Shown piece after piece: positions 8,225 through 17,154 of a DNA stretch of 64,000 nt. The notes beneath the pieces were generated by a model, which was given only the letters and a program-made list of their open reading frames with translations, had not been told where the DNA came from and made no database searches. The position numbers were made by a program, and so were the translations under genes. The DNA comes from Paenibacillus sp. MAHUQ-63 (GTDB lineage: Bacteria; Bacillota; Bacilli; Paenibacillales; NBRC-103111): contig NZ_JARADB010000003.1 of NCBI RefSeq assembly GCF_028765165.1, positions 789,210-853,209 on the forward strand, given 5' to 3'. Each line of letters opens with the position of its first letter. The stretch's first letter is position 1.

Positions 8225-8791
8225 TTACTGCTCATTCAGCCGTTGTACCTGATCCATCCATTGCACAAATGATTGAACGTACCGCTGCACATATTTGCGA
8301 GTCGTTTCATCTGTGAGCTTGCGGGTAGTTGAATCAATCTTATCTGTGATTTGCGAAATATACATTTTCTGAGCTGGCATCACATAGGACAAGGTGGCAT
8401 CCAACGTTTGCCTGATTTGCTGCTGCGAAAGAATCGTCCCTTTGGCGCCAGGTGTTGCGCCTATCACACCTACAGGTTTATGAATTAAGACAGCCGTTTT
8501 GGTTGGTGTCGATGCCCAGTCCAGTGCATTCTTCAATACACCCGGTATGCCTGAATTATACTCTGGGCTAACTATGAGAAGACCATCTGTCTTCTGTAAT
8601 GCCTCGCGAAAATGCCTAACTGAATCCGGCCCGTCCCCATGATCCAAATCCGCGTTATACAAAGGTAAATTAGCAATCGATATGTTTTCATATGCTGCGG
8701 AATCTACAAGGTCCGGTATCGTATTTGCTATCATTCGGTTGAACGAGTTTTCTCTCAAACTTCCTACAATAATCCCTATCCTTTTAGACAT
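8225..8791 (-). CDS. NADPH-dependent FMN reductase family protein
   Basis: Flavodoxin-like reductase of 188 residues. GSLRENSFNR near the N terminus binds FMN phosphate and SPEYNSGIPGVLKNALDW (about 75-95) is the family signature. Such enzymes reduce FMN, quinones or azo compounds with NAD(P)H in the cytosol. The start is the ATG after TGGAGGTTGTTTG. It is followed 32 bp later by the GAPDH-type gene. Confidence 0.85.
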   Translation of the reverse strand: MSKRIGIIVGSLRENSFNRMIANTIPDLVDSAAYENISIANLPLYNADLDHGDGPDSVRHFREALQKTDGLLIVSPEYNSGIPGVLKNALDWASTPTKTAVLIHKPVGVIGATPGAKGTILSQQQIRQTLDATLSYVMPAQKMYISQITDKIDSTTRKLTDETTRKYVQRYVQSFVQWMDQVQRLNEQ

Positions 8792-8954
8792 CAAACAACC
8801 TCCAGAATTCAATCTCAAAATAATCATACAATACTTTCCATAGTTCGTGTGAGGTAACTTTAGATAAGCGTACCGCCGCTGTTAACCTGGCAGGATGCCA
8901 ACCACCAAGTTATCTCTATTTCAACATTCTTAAAATTAAGATATGTGGCGTGAA

Positions 8955-9179
8955 TTATTGAGTATTAGCTATTTTTTGGGCAATAAGCTTTTTCGGCGTC
9001 ACATCGTTCCCTAACTCATCCATTACAGAGACTCCCAACAGCGTCGAGAATAGTTGCCCGCGTAAAATCTGTAAATACTGCGTCCGGATTTCTGCCTGTT
9101 CCAATTTCTCGGTATCAGATAGGCCTGTGCTGCGCTCAATTCTGCTTAGTTCATTAATTCGGTTCAAAATTGGAATCAT
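8955..9179 (-). CDS. UPF0291 (DUF896) protein, YnzC type
   Basis: Small cytosolic protein of 74 residues beginning MIPILNRINELSR and containing RGQLFSTLLGVSVMDELGNDVTP, which match the YnzC/UPF0291 family of Bacillota closely in length and pattern. B. subtilis YnzC lies beside the SOS division inhibitor yneA; its function is unsettled. GGAGG is well placed before the ATG. Confidence 0.88.
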   Translation of the reverse strand: MIPILNRINELSRIERSTGLSDTEKLEQAEIRTQYLQILRGQLFSTLLGVSVMDELGNDVTPKKLIAQKIANTQ

Positions 9180-9298
9180 GTTCTTTACCTCCTCGAAGTC
9201 GATATCTTAATTTCGTTTATCTTAATTTAAAGATAACTGATTTAAAGATAATTGTCAATAGCTATCTGAAAGATTATTCATCGCACTTCGATTTCAAA

Positions 9299-9328
9299 GA
9301 AAAAAGCAACCGCATCATGACGGCTGCT
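9299..9328 (-). terminator. terminator after the bce operon
   Basis: Minus-strand hairpin AGCAGCCG, 8-nt loop, CGGTTGCT with one mismatch, followed by a T-rich tail (complement of 9296-9305). Confidence 0.75.
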
Positions 9329-9349
9329 GCTGTGGAGTTTATACCCGCT

Positions 9350-11209
9350 TCAACTGAAGCTTAAATGCTTTCTGATCACAGTCAAGTAATTCCTTCTAAT
9401 GAATAAGAAATAACCGATCTGAAGGAGCAGGAAGATGCCCATCACGGTAACCGCGGCGGCGCCGACTTCCAGCTTAAACAGCCTCTGCAGAGTTCCTAGC
9501 GCAACGGCGGCATGAACCGATGCCACGATGTACGGGAACAAGAACAGTACGCCGATTTCTATCGAAACCATTCTTCTCATTTCTTTCCACGTTACACCGA
9601 TTTTGTGCAATTGTTTATACTTCTGTTTGTCCGTTTCCTGATCCATATAAAATTTGTTGTAAATGAAGCTGCCTGAGGCCACGAAGAAGATGGTGCCTAA
9701 GAATACGGATAAGAACATCATCGTGCCGTAAGCTCTTTTTTCCGTTTCATAAACATGAGATTTGGACACAAATAACACTCTCTGGTTATCTCCATACTTC
9801 TTCTCATATTCATCATAGACGACATAAGTGCTAGACCAATCTTTTACGTCAAACAGATACTGGGGCTGAACTTCTTCCGAAGATACAAGTCGATCAAATG
9901 AACTATCGGAAACAACATATATCGCATGAAATTGATCTTGAAACAGCTTTGCTCGTATTTCTTCCGTTATAGGGATGCTGTTTCCCTTGATGACTAAATG
10001 ATTAACGCCGACGTTTTCCTCGGGTGGAACGATGATGACTGCTTCTTGCTCCCGAAGAGCAACGGTTTTCAAGTTTAATGGCTTGGAGAGTTGATTATAA
10101 ACGCTTGCTTTGATTACCGGTAATGCCGCCGCGTCCTCTTGGGAAACATATTTCGTATCTATCACTATTTTTTCATAGGGAAAACGATGCTGCTGCAGCT
10201 GTTCTTCAATCCAGCGGATTTCTTCTGCAGCGGAAGGATGACTACCTAGCGTTTGATAAGTGAAAGCCAGCGGATACCGCTCTTCGATTTGATTGAAGGT
10301 ATTCGCCCAAAAGACATAGGAAGCGCCGCTCAAGATAATAGCAGCTGTCGATGTGATCGTAATGATGAAAAACATGCGGGTATTGTCACGTATTCGATAG
10401 AACAGATTGGATACCCAGATTAGATTCGTGTTTCGTAAATAAAAGAACCTGTTCTTTTTTAATAATGCGATCGCGTAAACGCTGGACTGCGAGAATAACA
10501 AATACGTTGCTATGACGACCATGCCGATAATAATTAAAATGAATTTCTCCAGATTCTCCTTGATCGGAACCAAGGATAAGGCATATCCGCCAATCAGCAG
10601 AAGGAAGCCGAAGACCGCGATCCCTTTGGAAAACTTGGGAATGCTCTTAGGAGCCCTCGTTGCTTTAAGCAGACGTAAAATATCTTGGTCCTTCACGATC
10701 CAAGATGTGAAGAAAGAGACGAATACACCGAGCAGCAGGAAGCATCCGAGCGTGATTAGCATCGCTTTTCCCGGGAAATAAAACGGCAAGGAAGAAAGCC
10801 TCAGCAGCTTCTCGATGATGATCAGGAACAGTTTGGAGAAAACCAAACCTGTTAAGATGCCGCCGATGGCTGCCGCGGCGCTGATGATCATATTTTCTAT
10901 GGCGATCATCTTGAGAAGCTGTTTCCTCGACATGCCGAGCATATATAGGGTGCCGAACTCCTTGTACCGCTTTTTCAATAATACGCTGATGGAATAAAAG
11001 ACAAAGAAAAACAAAAATAAGTAAGCAGTTATTTCAGCTCCCATAAGAGATACTTGAATATAGGATTTGAATGTCCCTTTATCGGGATGCAAAATAAACG
11101 TAGTCAGAGAGAAAAATAAGGTAACGGAGATCAACGTACTTAAGAAATAAGCGAAATATGCCTTTCCGTTGCGTAGAACATTTCTCGCCGCGAACTGCTT
11201 AAACTCCAT
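9350..11209 (-). CDS. bceB: BceB-type peptide-antibiotic ABC transporter permease
   Basis: Membrane protein of 619 residues with the Bce arrangement: an N-terminal FtsX-like block with four helices by about residue 170, further helices to about 310, a large soluble extracellular domain (about 310-510) and two or three C-terminal helices. The extracellular domain is thought to recognise bacitracin-like peptides or lipid II cycle complexes. It overlaps the ATPase gene by 11 bp. With BceA it would remove antimicrobial peptides and also signal to BceS, which lacks its own sensor domain. The actual drug cannot be read from sequence. Confidence 0.88.
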   Translation of the reverse strand: MEFKQFAARNVLRNGKAYFAYFLSTLISVTLFFSLTTFILHPDKGTFKSYIQVSLMGAEITAYLFLFFFVFYSISVLLKKRYKEFGTLYMLGMSRKQLLKMIAIENMIISAAAAIGGILTGLVFSKLFLIIIEKLLRLSSLPFYFPGKAMLITLGCFLLLGVFVSFFTSWIVKDQDILRLLKATRAPKSIPKFSKGIAVFGFLLLIGGYALSLVPIKENLEKFILIIIGMVVIATYLLFSQSSVYAIALLKKNRFFYLRNTNLIWVSNLFYRIRDNTRMFFIITITSTAAIILSGASYVFWANTFNQIEERYPLAFTYQTLGSHPSAAEEIRWIEEQLQQHRFPYEKIVIDTKYVSQEDAAALPVIKASVYNQLSKPLNLKTVALREQEAVIIVPPEENVGVNHLVIKGNSIPITEEIRAKLFQDQFHAIYVVSDSSFDRLVSSEEVQPQYLFDVKDWSSTYVVYDEYEKKYGDNQRVLFVSKSHVYETEKRAYGTMMFLSVFLGTIFFVASGSFIYNKFYMDQETDKQKYKQLHKIGVTWKEMRRMVSIEIGVLFLFPYIVASVHAAVALGTLQRLFKLEVGAAAVTVMGIFLLLQIGYFLFIRRNYLTVIRKHLSFS

Positions 11210-11954
11210 GCGAAGCTCCTCCTAAAAGCGAAAGCACATCCAGAATTCGTTGATAGAACTGCACCCTGCTCCCACCGCTGTGAATTTCATTGTAGATCGT
11301 GCCGTCTTTAATGAAGATGACCCGATCGCAATAGCTGGCTGCCATAGCGTCATGAGTTACCATCATTGTGGTCAGCTGCTGTTCCTTATTGACCTTCTCA
11401 AACAGCTCCATGACGGTTCTTGCTGATTTGGAATCCAAATTTCCGGTTGGTTCATCGGCCAGGAGGAGAGAAGGATGATGAATGATGGCTCTAGCAATCG
11501 CCGTTCGCTGTGCTTCGCCTCCGGAAACTTCATAGGTTCTTTTGCCCAGCAGGTGATCAATACGCAGTGTTTTGGCAATAGCGTTCAGTCTACTTTCCTG
11601 CTCCATCACCGGGATCCGGTCCAACGTAAGGGGCAAAACCACGTTCTCCCCGATGGTTAACGTATCCAGCAGGTTAAAATCTTGAAAGACAAAGCCAAGC
11701 TCCCTGCGTCTAAAAAGCGCTAATTGATCTCCCTTCAACTGTAACGGATTGAGGCCTTTAATTAGAATGTCTCCTGCTGTGGGCTGGTCGACCGTCGAAA
11801 TCATATTTAACAATGTCGTTTTGCCGCTGCCCGATGGTCCCATGACGCCCACAAATTCCCCGGGTTCAACGGAAAAACTGATTTGATTTAAAGCATGATG
11901 CAGCACTTCTTTGCCATAGGTTTTACTAACATGACTGACTGTTAACATGTCCAT
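11199..11954 (-). CDS. bceA: BceA-type ABC transporter ATPase
   Basis: ATPase of 251 residues. Walker A GPSGSGKT at 39-46, Q-loop in FVFQDFN (about 89-94), signature VSGGEAQR at 143-150 and Walker B LLLADEPTGNLD at 163-174. The C-terminal YNEIHSGGSRVQFYQRILD tail is typical of BceA proteins. AAAGGAG lies before the ATG, and a BceR box lies about 90 bp upstream. It is translationally coupled to bceB by overlap. Confidence 0.92.
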   Translation of the reverse strand: MDMLTVSHVSKTYGKEVLHHALNQISFSVEPGEFVGVMGPSGSGKTTLLNMISTVDQPTAGDILIKGLNPLQLKGDQLALFRRRELGFVFQDFNLLDTLTIGENVVLPLTLDRIPVMEQESRLNAIAKTLRIDHLLGKRTYEVSGGEAQRTAIARAIIHHPSLLLADEPTGNLDSKSARTVMELFEKVNKEQQLTTMMVTHDAMAASYCDRVIFIKDGTIYNEIHSGGSRVQFYQRILDVLSLLGGASHGV

Positions 11955-12042
11955 TGCGACGACTCCTTTGTATGATAACTTTCATCTATCTACACTTTAC
12001 CTCGCCGCCTCCCTATGAGCGATTCATCTTGCTTACTCGAAG

Positions 12043-12058
12043 CTTACATTGTTGTAAG
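12043..12058. promoter_or_regulatory. BceR binding box upstream of bceAB
   Basis: CTTACA-N4-TGTAAG, a perfect 6-bp inverted repeat. It matches the known BceR-type consensus TNACA-N4-TGTAA and lies in the 161-bp gap between bceS and bceA, where such boxes are found in other Bacillota. This predicts that BceR activates bceAB separately from bceRS. Confidence 0.8.
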
Positions 12059-12115
12059 GTTCGAAGGATGCAAAAAGAACATGCACGAGAAGCAAGGCAC
12101 GTTCTTCAGAAGGTA

Positions 12116-13111
12116 CTAGCTATGATTCGCTTGGATATGATCAAAAAGAATGGTGACTTTCGTCCCCCGGTTCACTTCGGACTGAATATGAATGGGATGA
12201 TGGAGGTTGTCGCATATCTTCTTGGCAAGATACAGCCCCATTCCCGTCGATTCTCCCATAATCCTTCCATTTTCCCCGGTGAAGAAAGGGTGGAAAACTC
12301 TTTTGATATCCTTCGGATGGATACCAATGCCCTCATCCGTGACTTCCAGCACACTATGCTCGTCTGTCTTATAAGCGGATACTGTCAAATATTTGCCCTT
12401 ACCGCTGGAATACTTGATGCCGTTGATTATCAGTTGCTCGATCACAAATTTTATCCATTTGGCATCGGTATATACCTCAATGCTGTCATCCACATCTGCT
12501 TTCGGCAGGATTTGATTTTTAATGAACAGCTTTTTCTCCTGGCTGATGCTATCTACAATTAACGGCTTCAAACGGACCTTCTCGATTACAAAATCTCTTT
12601 CAAACGCATCGAGTCGCGCATAATATAAGGCCATATTGAGGCCTTTTTCCATTTTATAAACTTCTTCGCTCATGCTGTGCACATAAGGCGCTCTGCTTGC
12701 TTCCAGCTCAAGCCTGATGACCGAAAGCGGTGTTTTCATCTGATGCACCCATTGATTGATGAAAGTTAAGTGTTCTTGATGGTTCTTGTTGATTTGCTGT
12801 ATGTTCTCTTCATATAAACGGTATTGCTGCTTGAAAAGCGCGGAAATCTGGCGCCCCCAAAATGAATCGCCTTGATCCACAGAGGACTCCTCGATAGATT
12901 GGAAACTACGGTGCAATAAGGCATAGACATCTTTAGTCTTCACATATTTCCAGCCTAAGCATACAAGAAGAATGAAAGAATTGAATAAGAATGCGTACAA
13001 AACATCTGCCAATCGAAAATCGCTTGCAAGAACGCAGTAAAAAGTGGTTAACATCACCGATAAATAGTAAACAGCGATATAACCCTTATGCTCATCTAAA
13101 AACAAACGCAT
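12116..13111 (-). CDS. bceS: BceS-type intramembrane-sensing histidine kinase
   Basis: Kinase of 331 residues with two transmembrane helices near the N terminus (about 12-30 and 38-55) and almost no extracytoplasmic loop. The HisKA block WVHQMKTPLSV puts the phospho-acceptor at His123. ATPase boxes follow: IINGIKYSSGKGK (N box), DEGIGI (G1) and STGMGLYL (G2). This layout is the BceS type, which senses via the BceAB transporter. It starts 13 bp after the regulator gene, so bceRS is one unit. Confidence 0.9.
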   Translation of the reverse strand: MRLFLDEHKGYIAVYYLSVMLTTFYCVLASDFRLADVLYAFLFNSFILLVCLGWKYVKTKDVYALLHRSFQSIEESSVDQGDSFWGRQISALFKQQYRLYEENIQQINKNHQEHLTFINQWVHQMKTPLSVIRLELEASRAPYVHSMSEEVYKMEKGLNMALYYARLDAFERDFVIEKVRLKPLIVDSISQEKKLFIKNQILPKADVDDSIEVYTDAKWIKFVIEQLIINGIKYSSGKGKYLTVSAYKTDEHSVLEVTDEGIGIHPKDIKRVFHPFFTGENGRIMGESTGMGLYLAKKICDNLHHPIHIQSEVNRGTKVTILFDHIQANHS

Positions 13112-13124
13112 ATGCCACCGCCTT

Positions 13125-13817
13125 CTACCAGCTCTTGTTTAATTTGTAGCCCAAGCCTCTAACCGTTTCGATCCCATGCTCGATAGCAAGATCCTGCAAT
13201 TTTTTTCTTAGCCTGGTGACATTGACGTTGAGCGTGTTCTCTTCCACAAAATCAGCGTGATCCCACATTTGTTCCAAGAGATAGTTCCTGTTCACTACCC
13301 GAGGGTAGGTTTGAATCAAGCTTTCGAGCAGGATCGCTTCTTTCTTGGTCAGAACGGCCGTCTTGCCTTGAAACACCAGCTCTAATCGTTCCGGGTATAA
13401 TTGTAAACCGTCCAGTTCGATGACCCGCTCGCCGGCCGCATGAGCATAGTCTCCAAAGACTCGTCTGATTTGGCTGTTTATTTTGGCCATGACGACCTCG
13501 TAGGAGAATGGCTTCGTGATGTAATCGTCGGCACCGTTCTCAAGAGCTCTCACTTGATCCAGCCCGCTTTCTCTCGCCGATATGAATAGGATGGGGACCT
13601 TGGAAGTTTCCCTGATCCGCCTGCACCAATAAAACCCGTCAAACTTGGGCAAGTTAACGTCCAGCAGGACGAGATGAGGCTTGATGAGATGAAATTGTTC
13701 CATGATGCTTTCAAAATTCTCCGCCACGCTTGCCGAAAGTCCATATTTCTCAATATGCTCTTTCAGCAGACGGCTTATCGAGGTATCATCTTCTATAATG
13801 AATATTGTATAGTTCAT
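13125..13817 (-). CDS. bceR: BceR-type response regulator (OmpR family)
   Basis: Regulator of 230 residues. The receiver domain has the acidic pair at 10-11, phospho-acceptor Asp53 (LLDVNLP) and a Lys in TKPF. The C-terminal winged helix has VNRNYLLEQMW and NVTRLRKKL as in OmpR/BceR proteins. The start MNYTIFIIEDD is chosen because GGGGGAG precedes it and it begins the receiver fold; a 31-residue extension upstream looks non-coding. Its likely target is the box at 12043-12058. Confidence 0.9.
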   Translation of the reverse strand: MNYTIFIIEDDTSISRLLKEHIEKYGLSASVAENFESIMEQFHLIKPHLVLLDVNLPKFDGFYWCRRIRETSKVPILFISARESGLDQVRALENGADDYITKPFSYEVVMAKINSQIRRVFGDYAHAAGERVIELDGLQLYPERLELVFQGKTAVLTKKEAILLESLIQTYPRVVNRNYLLEQMWDHADFVEENTLNVNVTRLRKKLQDLAIEHGIETVRGLGYKLNKSW

Positions 13818-13906
13818 AGCGAACGCCGCTCCCCCACGTTTAAAATCACTCCCATCATACCATTTTAACCAATCGTGTTTATAACCATAAGAGCGGGTAT
13901 TGCTCT

Positions 13907-14632
13907 TCAATTACACCTACGGCTATCTTGTACTGCCCAGGTTACAACGTCACTTTTCAGTAACACTTCTTTACCGTCTCTAATAATTTCAATTTCGTAA
14001 CCCTTAACAGTTTGTTTCAACACTCGCCAATTCTTATACAACATTTGGAGTTTGCTAACTAACTCATCTGTATCGAACAGTAATTCGAACATAGGATCTA
14101 TCTGTGCACCTGTTCCTATAACAGTTTCACTAATGTTCGAATTAATAATCAAACAATGAATCCCTTGTTCTCTTGTTCCCTCTATCATTTTTGTTAGTAC
14201 CCTATCGAAAGTTACCTTAGAATCCAAATGCTCTAACGCTGATACTGAAAATAAATAATCATAGGAATTAGGTAAAATGTTGAAATCACTAATATCAGAA
14301 ATAACTGTTTCAATTCTATCGATAACCTCGTATTGCTTACCATAATTCTCAAGATTTCTTATAGCAGATTGAAGCAAATCCACACAGACAACTTTCCCGC
14401 CAGCATTCGTGAGCCTTTGGGCTAAGGGAATACTGTTTCTTCCGACGCCGCATCCTAGATCCAGTATCCGCAAGTCATTTTTCTCATCCAATCCTTCGAA
14501 TAAATCTAGAATCGTTTTTACGGGTTTATGCAGCCAAGAACCATGCTGAAAAAGTATAGAATTTTCATAACAATCATCGTGATACTGTTTTTCTTTCGAT
14601 CGAATTCTCTCAAGTCGGTTAACTGACAACAC
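13907..14632 (-). CDS. class I SAM-dependent methyltransferase
   Basis: Protein of 241 residues with the class I motif I LDLGCGVGRNSIPLA (about 57-71), an acidic residue at the end of strand 2 (VVCVDLL) and motif IV-like FSVSALEHL (about 127-135). No targeting signal. This is the methyltransf_11/25 type; the substrate is unknown. It lies about 90 bp upstream of bceR on the same strand and might be cotranscribed, but nothing links it functionally. Confidence 0.8.
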   Translation of the reverse strand: MLSVNRLERIRSKEKQYHDDCYENSILFQHGSWLHKPVKTILDLFEGLDEKNDLRILDLGCGVGRNSIPLAQRLTNAGGKVVCVDLLQSAIRNLENYGKQYEVIDRIETVISDISDFNILPNSYDYLFSVSALEHLDSKVTFDRVLTKMIEGTREQGIHCLIINSNISETVIGTGAQIDPMFELLFDTDELVSKLQMLYKNWRVLKQTVKGYEIEIIRDGKEVLLKSDVVTWAVQDSRRCN

Positions 14633-14668
14633 TTTCCCCCCAATGGTTTTTACATTAAAATCTCTACT

Positions 14669-15071
14669 TTATTTTGACTCATTTAAAACCCCGTAACCAC
14701 CATCTGAATTAGCGCCATATTGGTTCTTTCTTATTGTATCAATAACGGTTTCATGAAGCTCTTTCTGGGTTTTTAGGCCTTTCGTTATTCCTTCCTGCCA
14801 TTTAGCGAATGCCGGTGCTTCTAAGTGAGAAACTTGTCTCCAAGTAAATGGGCGAACCACTTCATTAGCATAGACGGCTAGAATCATGCAATCCCCTGTC
14901 GTATGAACTCCACACCATCATCCTGAATACACCATCCAAAGCTCCATACAAATTTGCTTTCGGATGCATTATAATAGCATCCTCATTTAGTACACCAACG
15001 CCTTTCTTGGTGATCTCCTCATAAGTAACATTCAAGAAGTTGTTCTTCTCTTTCTCAGTAATATTCTCGAT
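14669..15071 (-). pseudogene. remnant of a PP2C-family Ser/Thr phosphatase with an internal deletion
   Basis: Two pieces of one protein in different frames. The upstream frame (about 15071-14920) reads GVGVLNEDAIIMHP then NLYGALDGV, the first PP2C motif with its metal Asp. It runs directly into another frame reading VEFIRQGDCMILAVYANE, the later PP2C motif around GD, and then a C-terminal part (14887-14669) ending in a stop. The middle of the catalytic domain (over 100 residues in intact PP2C proteins) is missing, no clear start is seen, and the parts are out of frame. The 72-residue frame at 14669-14887 alone is therefore only the 3' stub. Confidence 0.65.
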
Positions 15072-15109
15072 CTATTTTACCATTTTCTTCTCTACCAAGT
15101 ATTGGAACT

Positions 15110-15197
15110 ATCCCACTCTTTAGTTCAAAGAAAAAAGCAGCCGTTCCCTGACCGGCTGCCGCGCTGCTAATCACTATCGTGTCCTGTTAATTGAATA
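15110..15197 (+). repeat. dispersed hairpin repeat, copy 1
   Basis: 5' box is diverged (CCCACTCTTTAGTTCAAAG). The hairpin GCAGCCG/CGGCTGC is followed by the 3' box CTATCGTGTCCTGTTAATTGA. It lies between the PP2C remnant and the lipoprotein gene. Confidence 0.75.
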
Positions 15198-15354
15198 CTT
15201 GCGCTCTTGCTCAATTTCACTTCGGCGTTGTAATAATGCATCAATGTATTTTTCAAAATCATGGAAGTCGCGTACACCAATCGAAATCAACGATGCCCCC
15301 TTCCTTACGAATACATTCATATAATAATTTTACTTCCGTGCACCCCATAGAGGA

Positions 15355-15867
15355 TTATGAGGCTGATTCGTTCCAATATCCCAATTTCAACTTCTCATCT
15401 ACAATTTGAAACCGGAATTGCTGCTTTCCAATCCAAAATGGATTCGGATCGTTCGCTTGATGGCGTAGTTCAGCATAAGCATTAATGATGACTACGGGAC
15501 CATCCGCCCGGATCTGATCCGTTGCCCTCAGCTTTAATGTTTCTCCCTCCGTAAACCGTACAGAGCCCGCCGTATCCACTGCCTCGAACTTATCTCCGTC
15601 CTTTTGCGGAATACGGTTGTTAAACACATACACATAATCATCCAATAAAGCCACTACCTCTTTGCCTAACGGTGATAATGCTTTACGCTCCTCTAAATCC
15701 ATTACTTCTGGATTCGGTGGCACATGATCGGTATACGGTTTAAACGAATCGGAGCCTGTACTCGGCAGTACCGATATGGCGGGACTAGTCGCTCGTGGAG
15801 ATTCCTCTCCCACGCAACCTGTCGCGCTGGCCAATACAATTAGAAAGACAAATATATATTTCATCAT
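15355..15867 (-). CDS. predicted lipoprotein of unknown function
   Basis: Protein of about 171 residues. The N terminus MMKYIFVFLIVLASATGC is a type II signal peptide with a lipobox-like ATGC, so the mature protein would be anchored outside the membrane by its Cys. The mature part is hydrophilic with no recognised domain; the C-terminal half (INAYAELR, FWIGKQQFRFQIVDE) suggests beta strands. The start is chosen at the signal peptide, after GTGGAGATCCT; a 35-residue upstream extension lacks a ribosome site. It lies 61 bp downstream of another lipoprotein gene of similar size. Confidence 0.7.
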   Translation of the reverse strand: MMKYIFVFLIVLASATGCVGEESPRATSPAISVLPSTGSDSFKPYTDHVPPNPEVMDLEERKALSPLGKEVVALLDDYVYVFNNRIPQKDGDKFEAVDTAGSVRFTEGETLKLRATDQIRADGPVVIINAYAELRHQANDPNPFWIGKQQFRFQIVDEKLKLGYWNESAS

Positions 15868-15928
15868 AGGATCTCCACCCGTTAGGTCATAAAGGCCACC
15901 GATCAACCGACAGCCTTGCGTTGCTCGT

Positions 15929-16456
15929 CTATTGAATAGGCGTAAATGAAACATTCCAAATACCATCATCATCTTTAATCATTTTAAATCCCGATTTGCT
16001 TTGTGCATCTTCACTTGACTGATACTCAATATACCCTTCAAAATCGCTTAATTGTACGAATCCCCCGTTTTCAATATTACGAAATGTTTTAAGAATTTGT
16101 TCTTTTGTTCCTCTATCGGAACTCGGGATTTTTTTATCCTCTTCCTTTGACCATTGAACATACCCGCTTTTATCTGTATATAGTTCATATGCAACCTCAT
16201 TTTTATTGTCCAATCTGGCTTGAACATATAACTTTGCAATACTAATTGGTTCTAATACTTTCAAATGCTGTTCATTTAAGTCTTTTTGAAAGTTGCTATA
16301 CACCTCATGTTCTCTGTCTGACAATTTAAAATCTGACGATGAGGTTGTAAGTGCTGTCTGAAGTGGTGATGTTTCAGCGTTCTTACTTTCCTTGCTAAAG
16401 CAACCTGTAATTGTGACAAGTATTACCACCAATGATAAAACTATATTCATCTTCAT
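15929..16456 (-). CDS. predicted lipoprotein of unknown function
   Basis: Protein of 175 residues starting MKMNIVLSLVVILVTITGC, a type II signal peptide with the Cys at about residue 19. The mature part is Ser/Thr/Lys-rich and then mainly hydrophilic, with LYVQARLDNKNEVAYELYTDK and a terminal WNVSFTPIQ that resemble NTF2-like lipoproteins of Bacillota, though this is only a suggestion. AAGGAG lies about 12 nt before the ATG. It probably forms an operon with the next lipoprotein gene. Confidence 0.7.
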   Translation of the reverse strand: MKMNIVLSLVVILVTITGCFSKESKNAETSPLQTALTTSSSDFKLSDREHEVYSNFQKDLNEQHLKVLEPISIAKLYVQARLDNKNEVAYELYTDKSGYVQWSKEEDKKIPSSDRGTKEQILKTFRNIENGGFVQLSDFEGYIEYQSSEDAQSKSGFKMIKDDDGIWNVSFTPIQ

Positions 16457-16623
16457 TTTCTAACTTCACTCCTTTACATACACATACCAATATTTCCCAA
16501 CAAAGTGATAGACGCGATATCCATATATAAAGTTTCGAAATACAAAGCTCAATTAGATTTTTTTTAAACGCCAATAGCTTAATGAGGCCGCCGAGGATCG
16601 TAACAATTTCAGATAATTATCTC

Positions 16624-16899
16624 CTATCTATACAACATTTTTACACTTTCTAATTTATCTTCTATGGTTGCACTCACCAATATAGATCCAGTCATCATTT
16701 TATATAGAGTATACAGTTCCATATTGTAGGATGTTACTTATAAGACTTGTAATTTGTTATTACCATCAGTACTTATTAAATCATACCTTAAGATATCTCC
16801 TGCGTAAATAACTTCACAAGCACGCCCTGCTATGTTCCAACGTCCTGCCCCTAAGTTATCAACACTTCCGACAATGAATGCCTCAATTCCATTCATCAT
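16624..16899 (-). pseudogene. small gene interrupted by an in-frame TAA
   Basis: A frame of 53 codons starts at ATG 16899 after a well-placed GGAGG and ends at TAA 16738. The same frame then continues for 37 more codons with protein-like composition (ELYTLYKMMTGS, ATIEDKLESVKML) to a TAG. The first part, IVGSVDNLGAGRWNIAGR then YAGDIL, has the spacing of a translation-factor-like beta-barrel segment, though that is tentative. The simplest reading is one small protein of about 90 residues broken by a nonsense mutation; a functional 53-residue protein is possible. Confidence 0.45.
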
Positions 16900-16962
16900 T
16901 TGTAAGCCTCCAATATGGTAAATACTGAAATAGACGTTATAAACATAATGATAGTTGCGTGT

Positions 16963-17052
16963 ATCTGCCCGTTACTTAATGAAACAAGGGACAGCTGCCT
17001 GCCTCGGCATTCTGTCCCTTGTTTTCACACTATCGTGTCCTATTAATTCAAT
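16963..17052 (+). repeat. dispersed hairpin repeat, copy 2
   Basis: 5' box ATCTGCCCGTTACTTAATGA; hairpin CAAGGGACAG/CTGTCCCTTG; 3' box CTATCGTGTCCTATTAATTC. It shares its hairpin with copy 4. Confidence 0.85.
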
Positions 17053-17108
17053 ATCATCTAATCAGTGTCTACTTGCCTTCCCAACTGCTCGTCCCCGCTT
17101 CGTCACAA

Positions 17109-17140
17109 CAAAAAAGGCACTGATCATTGTAATCAGCGCC
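17109..17140 (-). terminator. terminator after the GNAT-peptide operon
   Basis: Minus-strand hairpin GGCGCTGAT / ATCAGTGCC with one mismatch, followed by TTTTTTG (complement of 17108-17115). Confidence 0.75.
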
Positions 17141-17154
17141 TACATTGTGCATGT

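Noticed and set aside
11954..12562. 202-codon plus-strand frame
   Set aside because: Covers the bceS 3' end and the BceR box in antisense; no ribosome site and unlikely composition.
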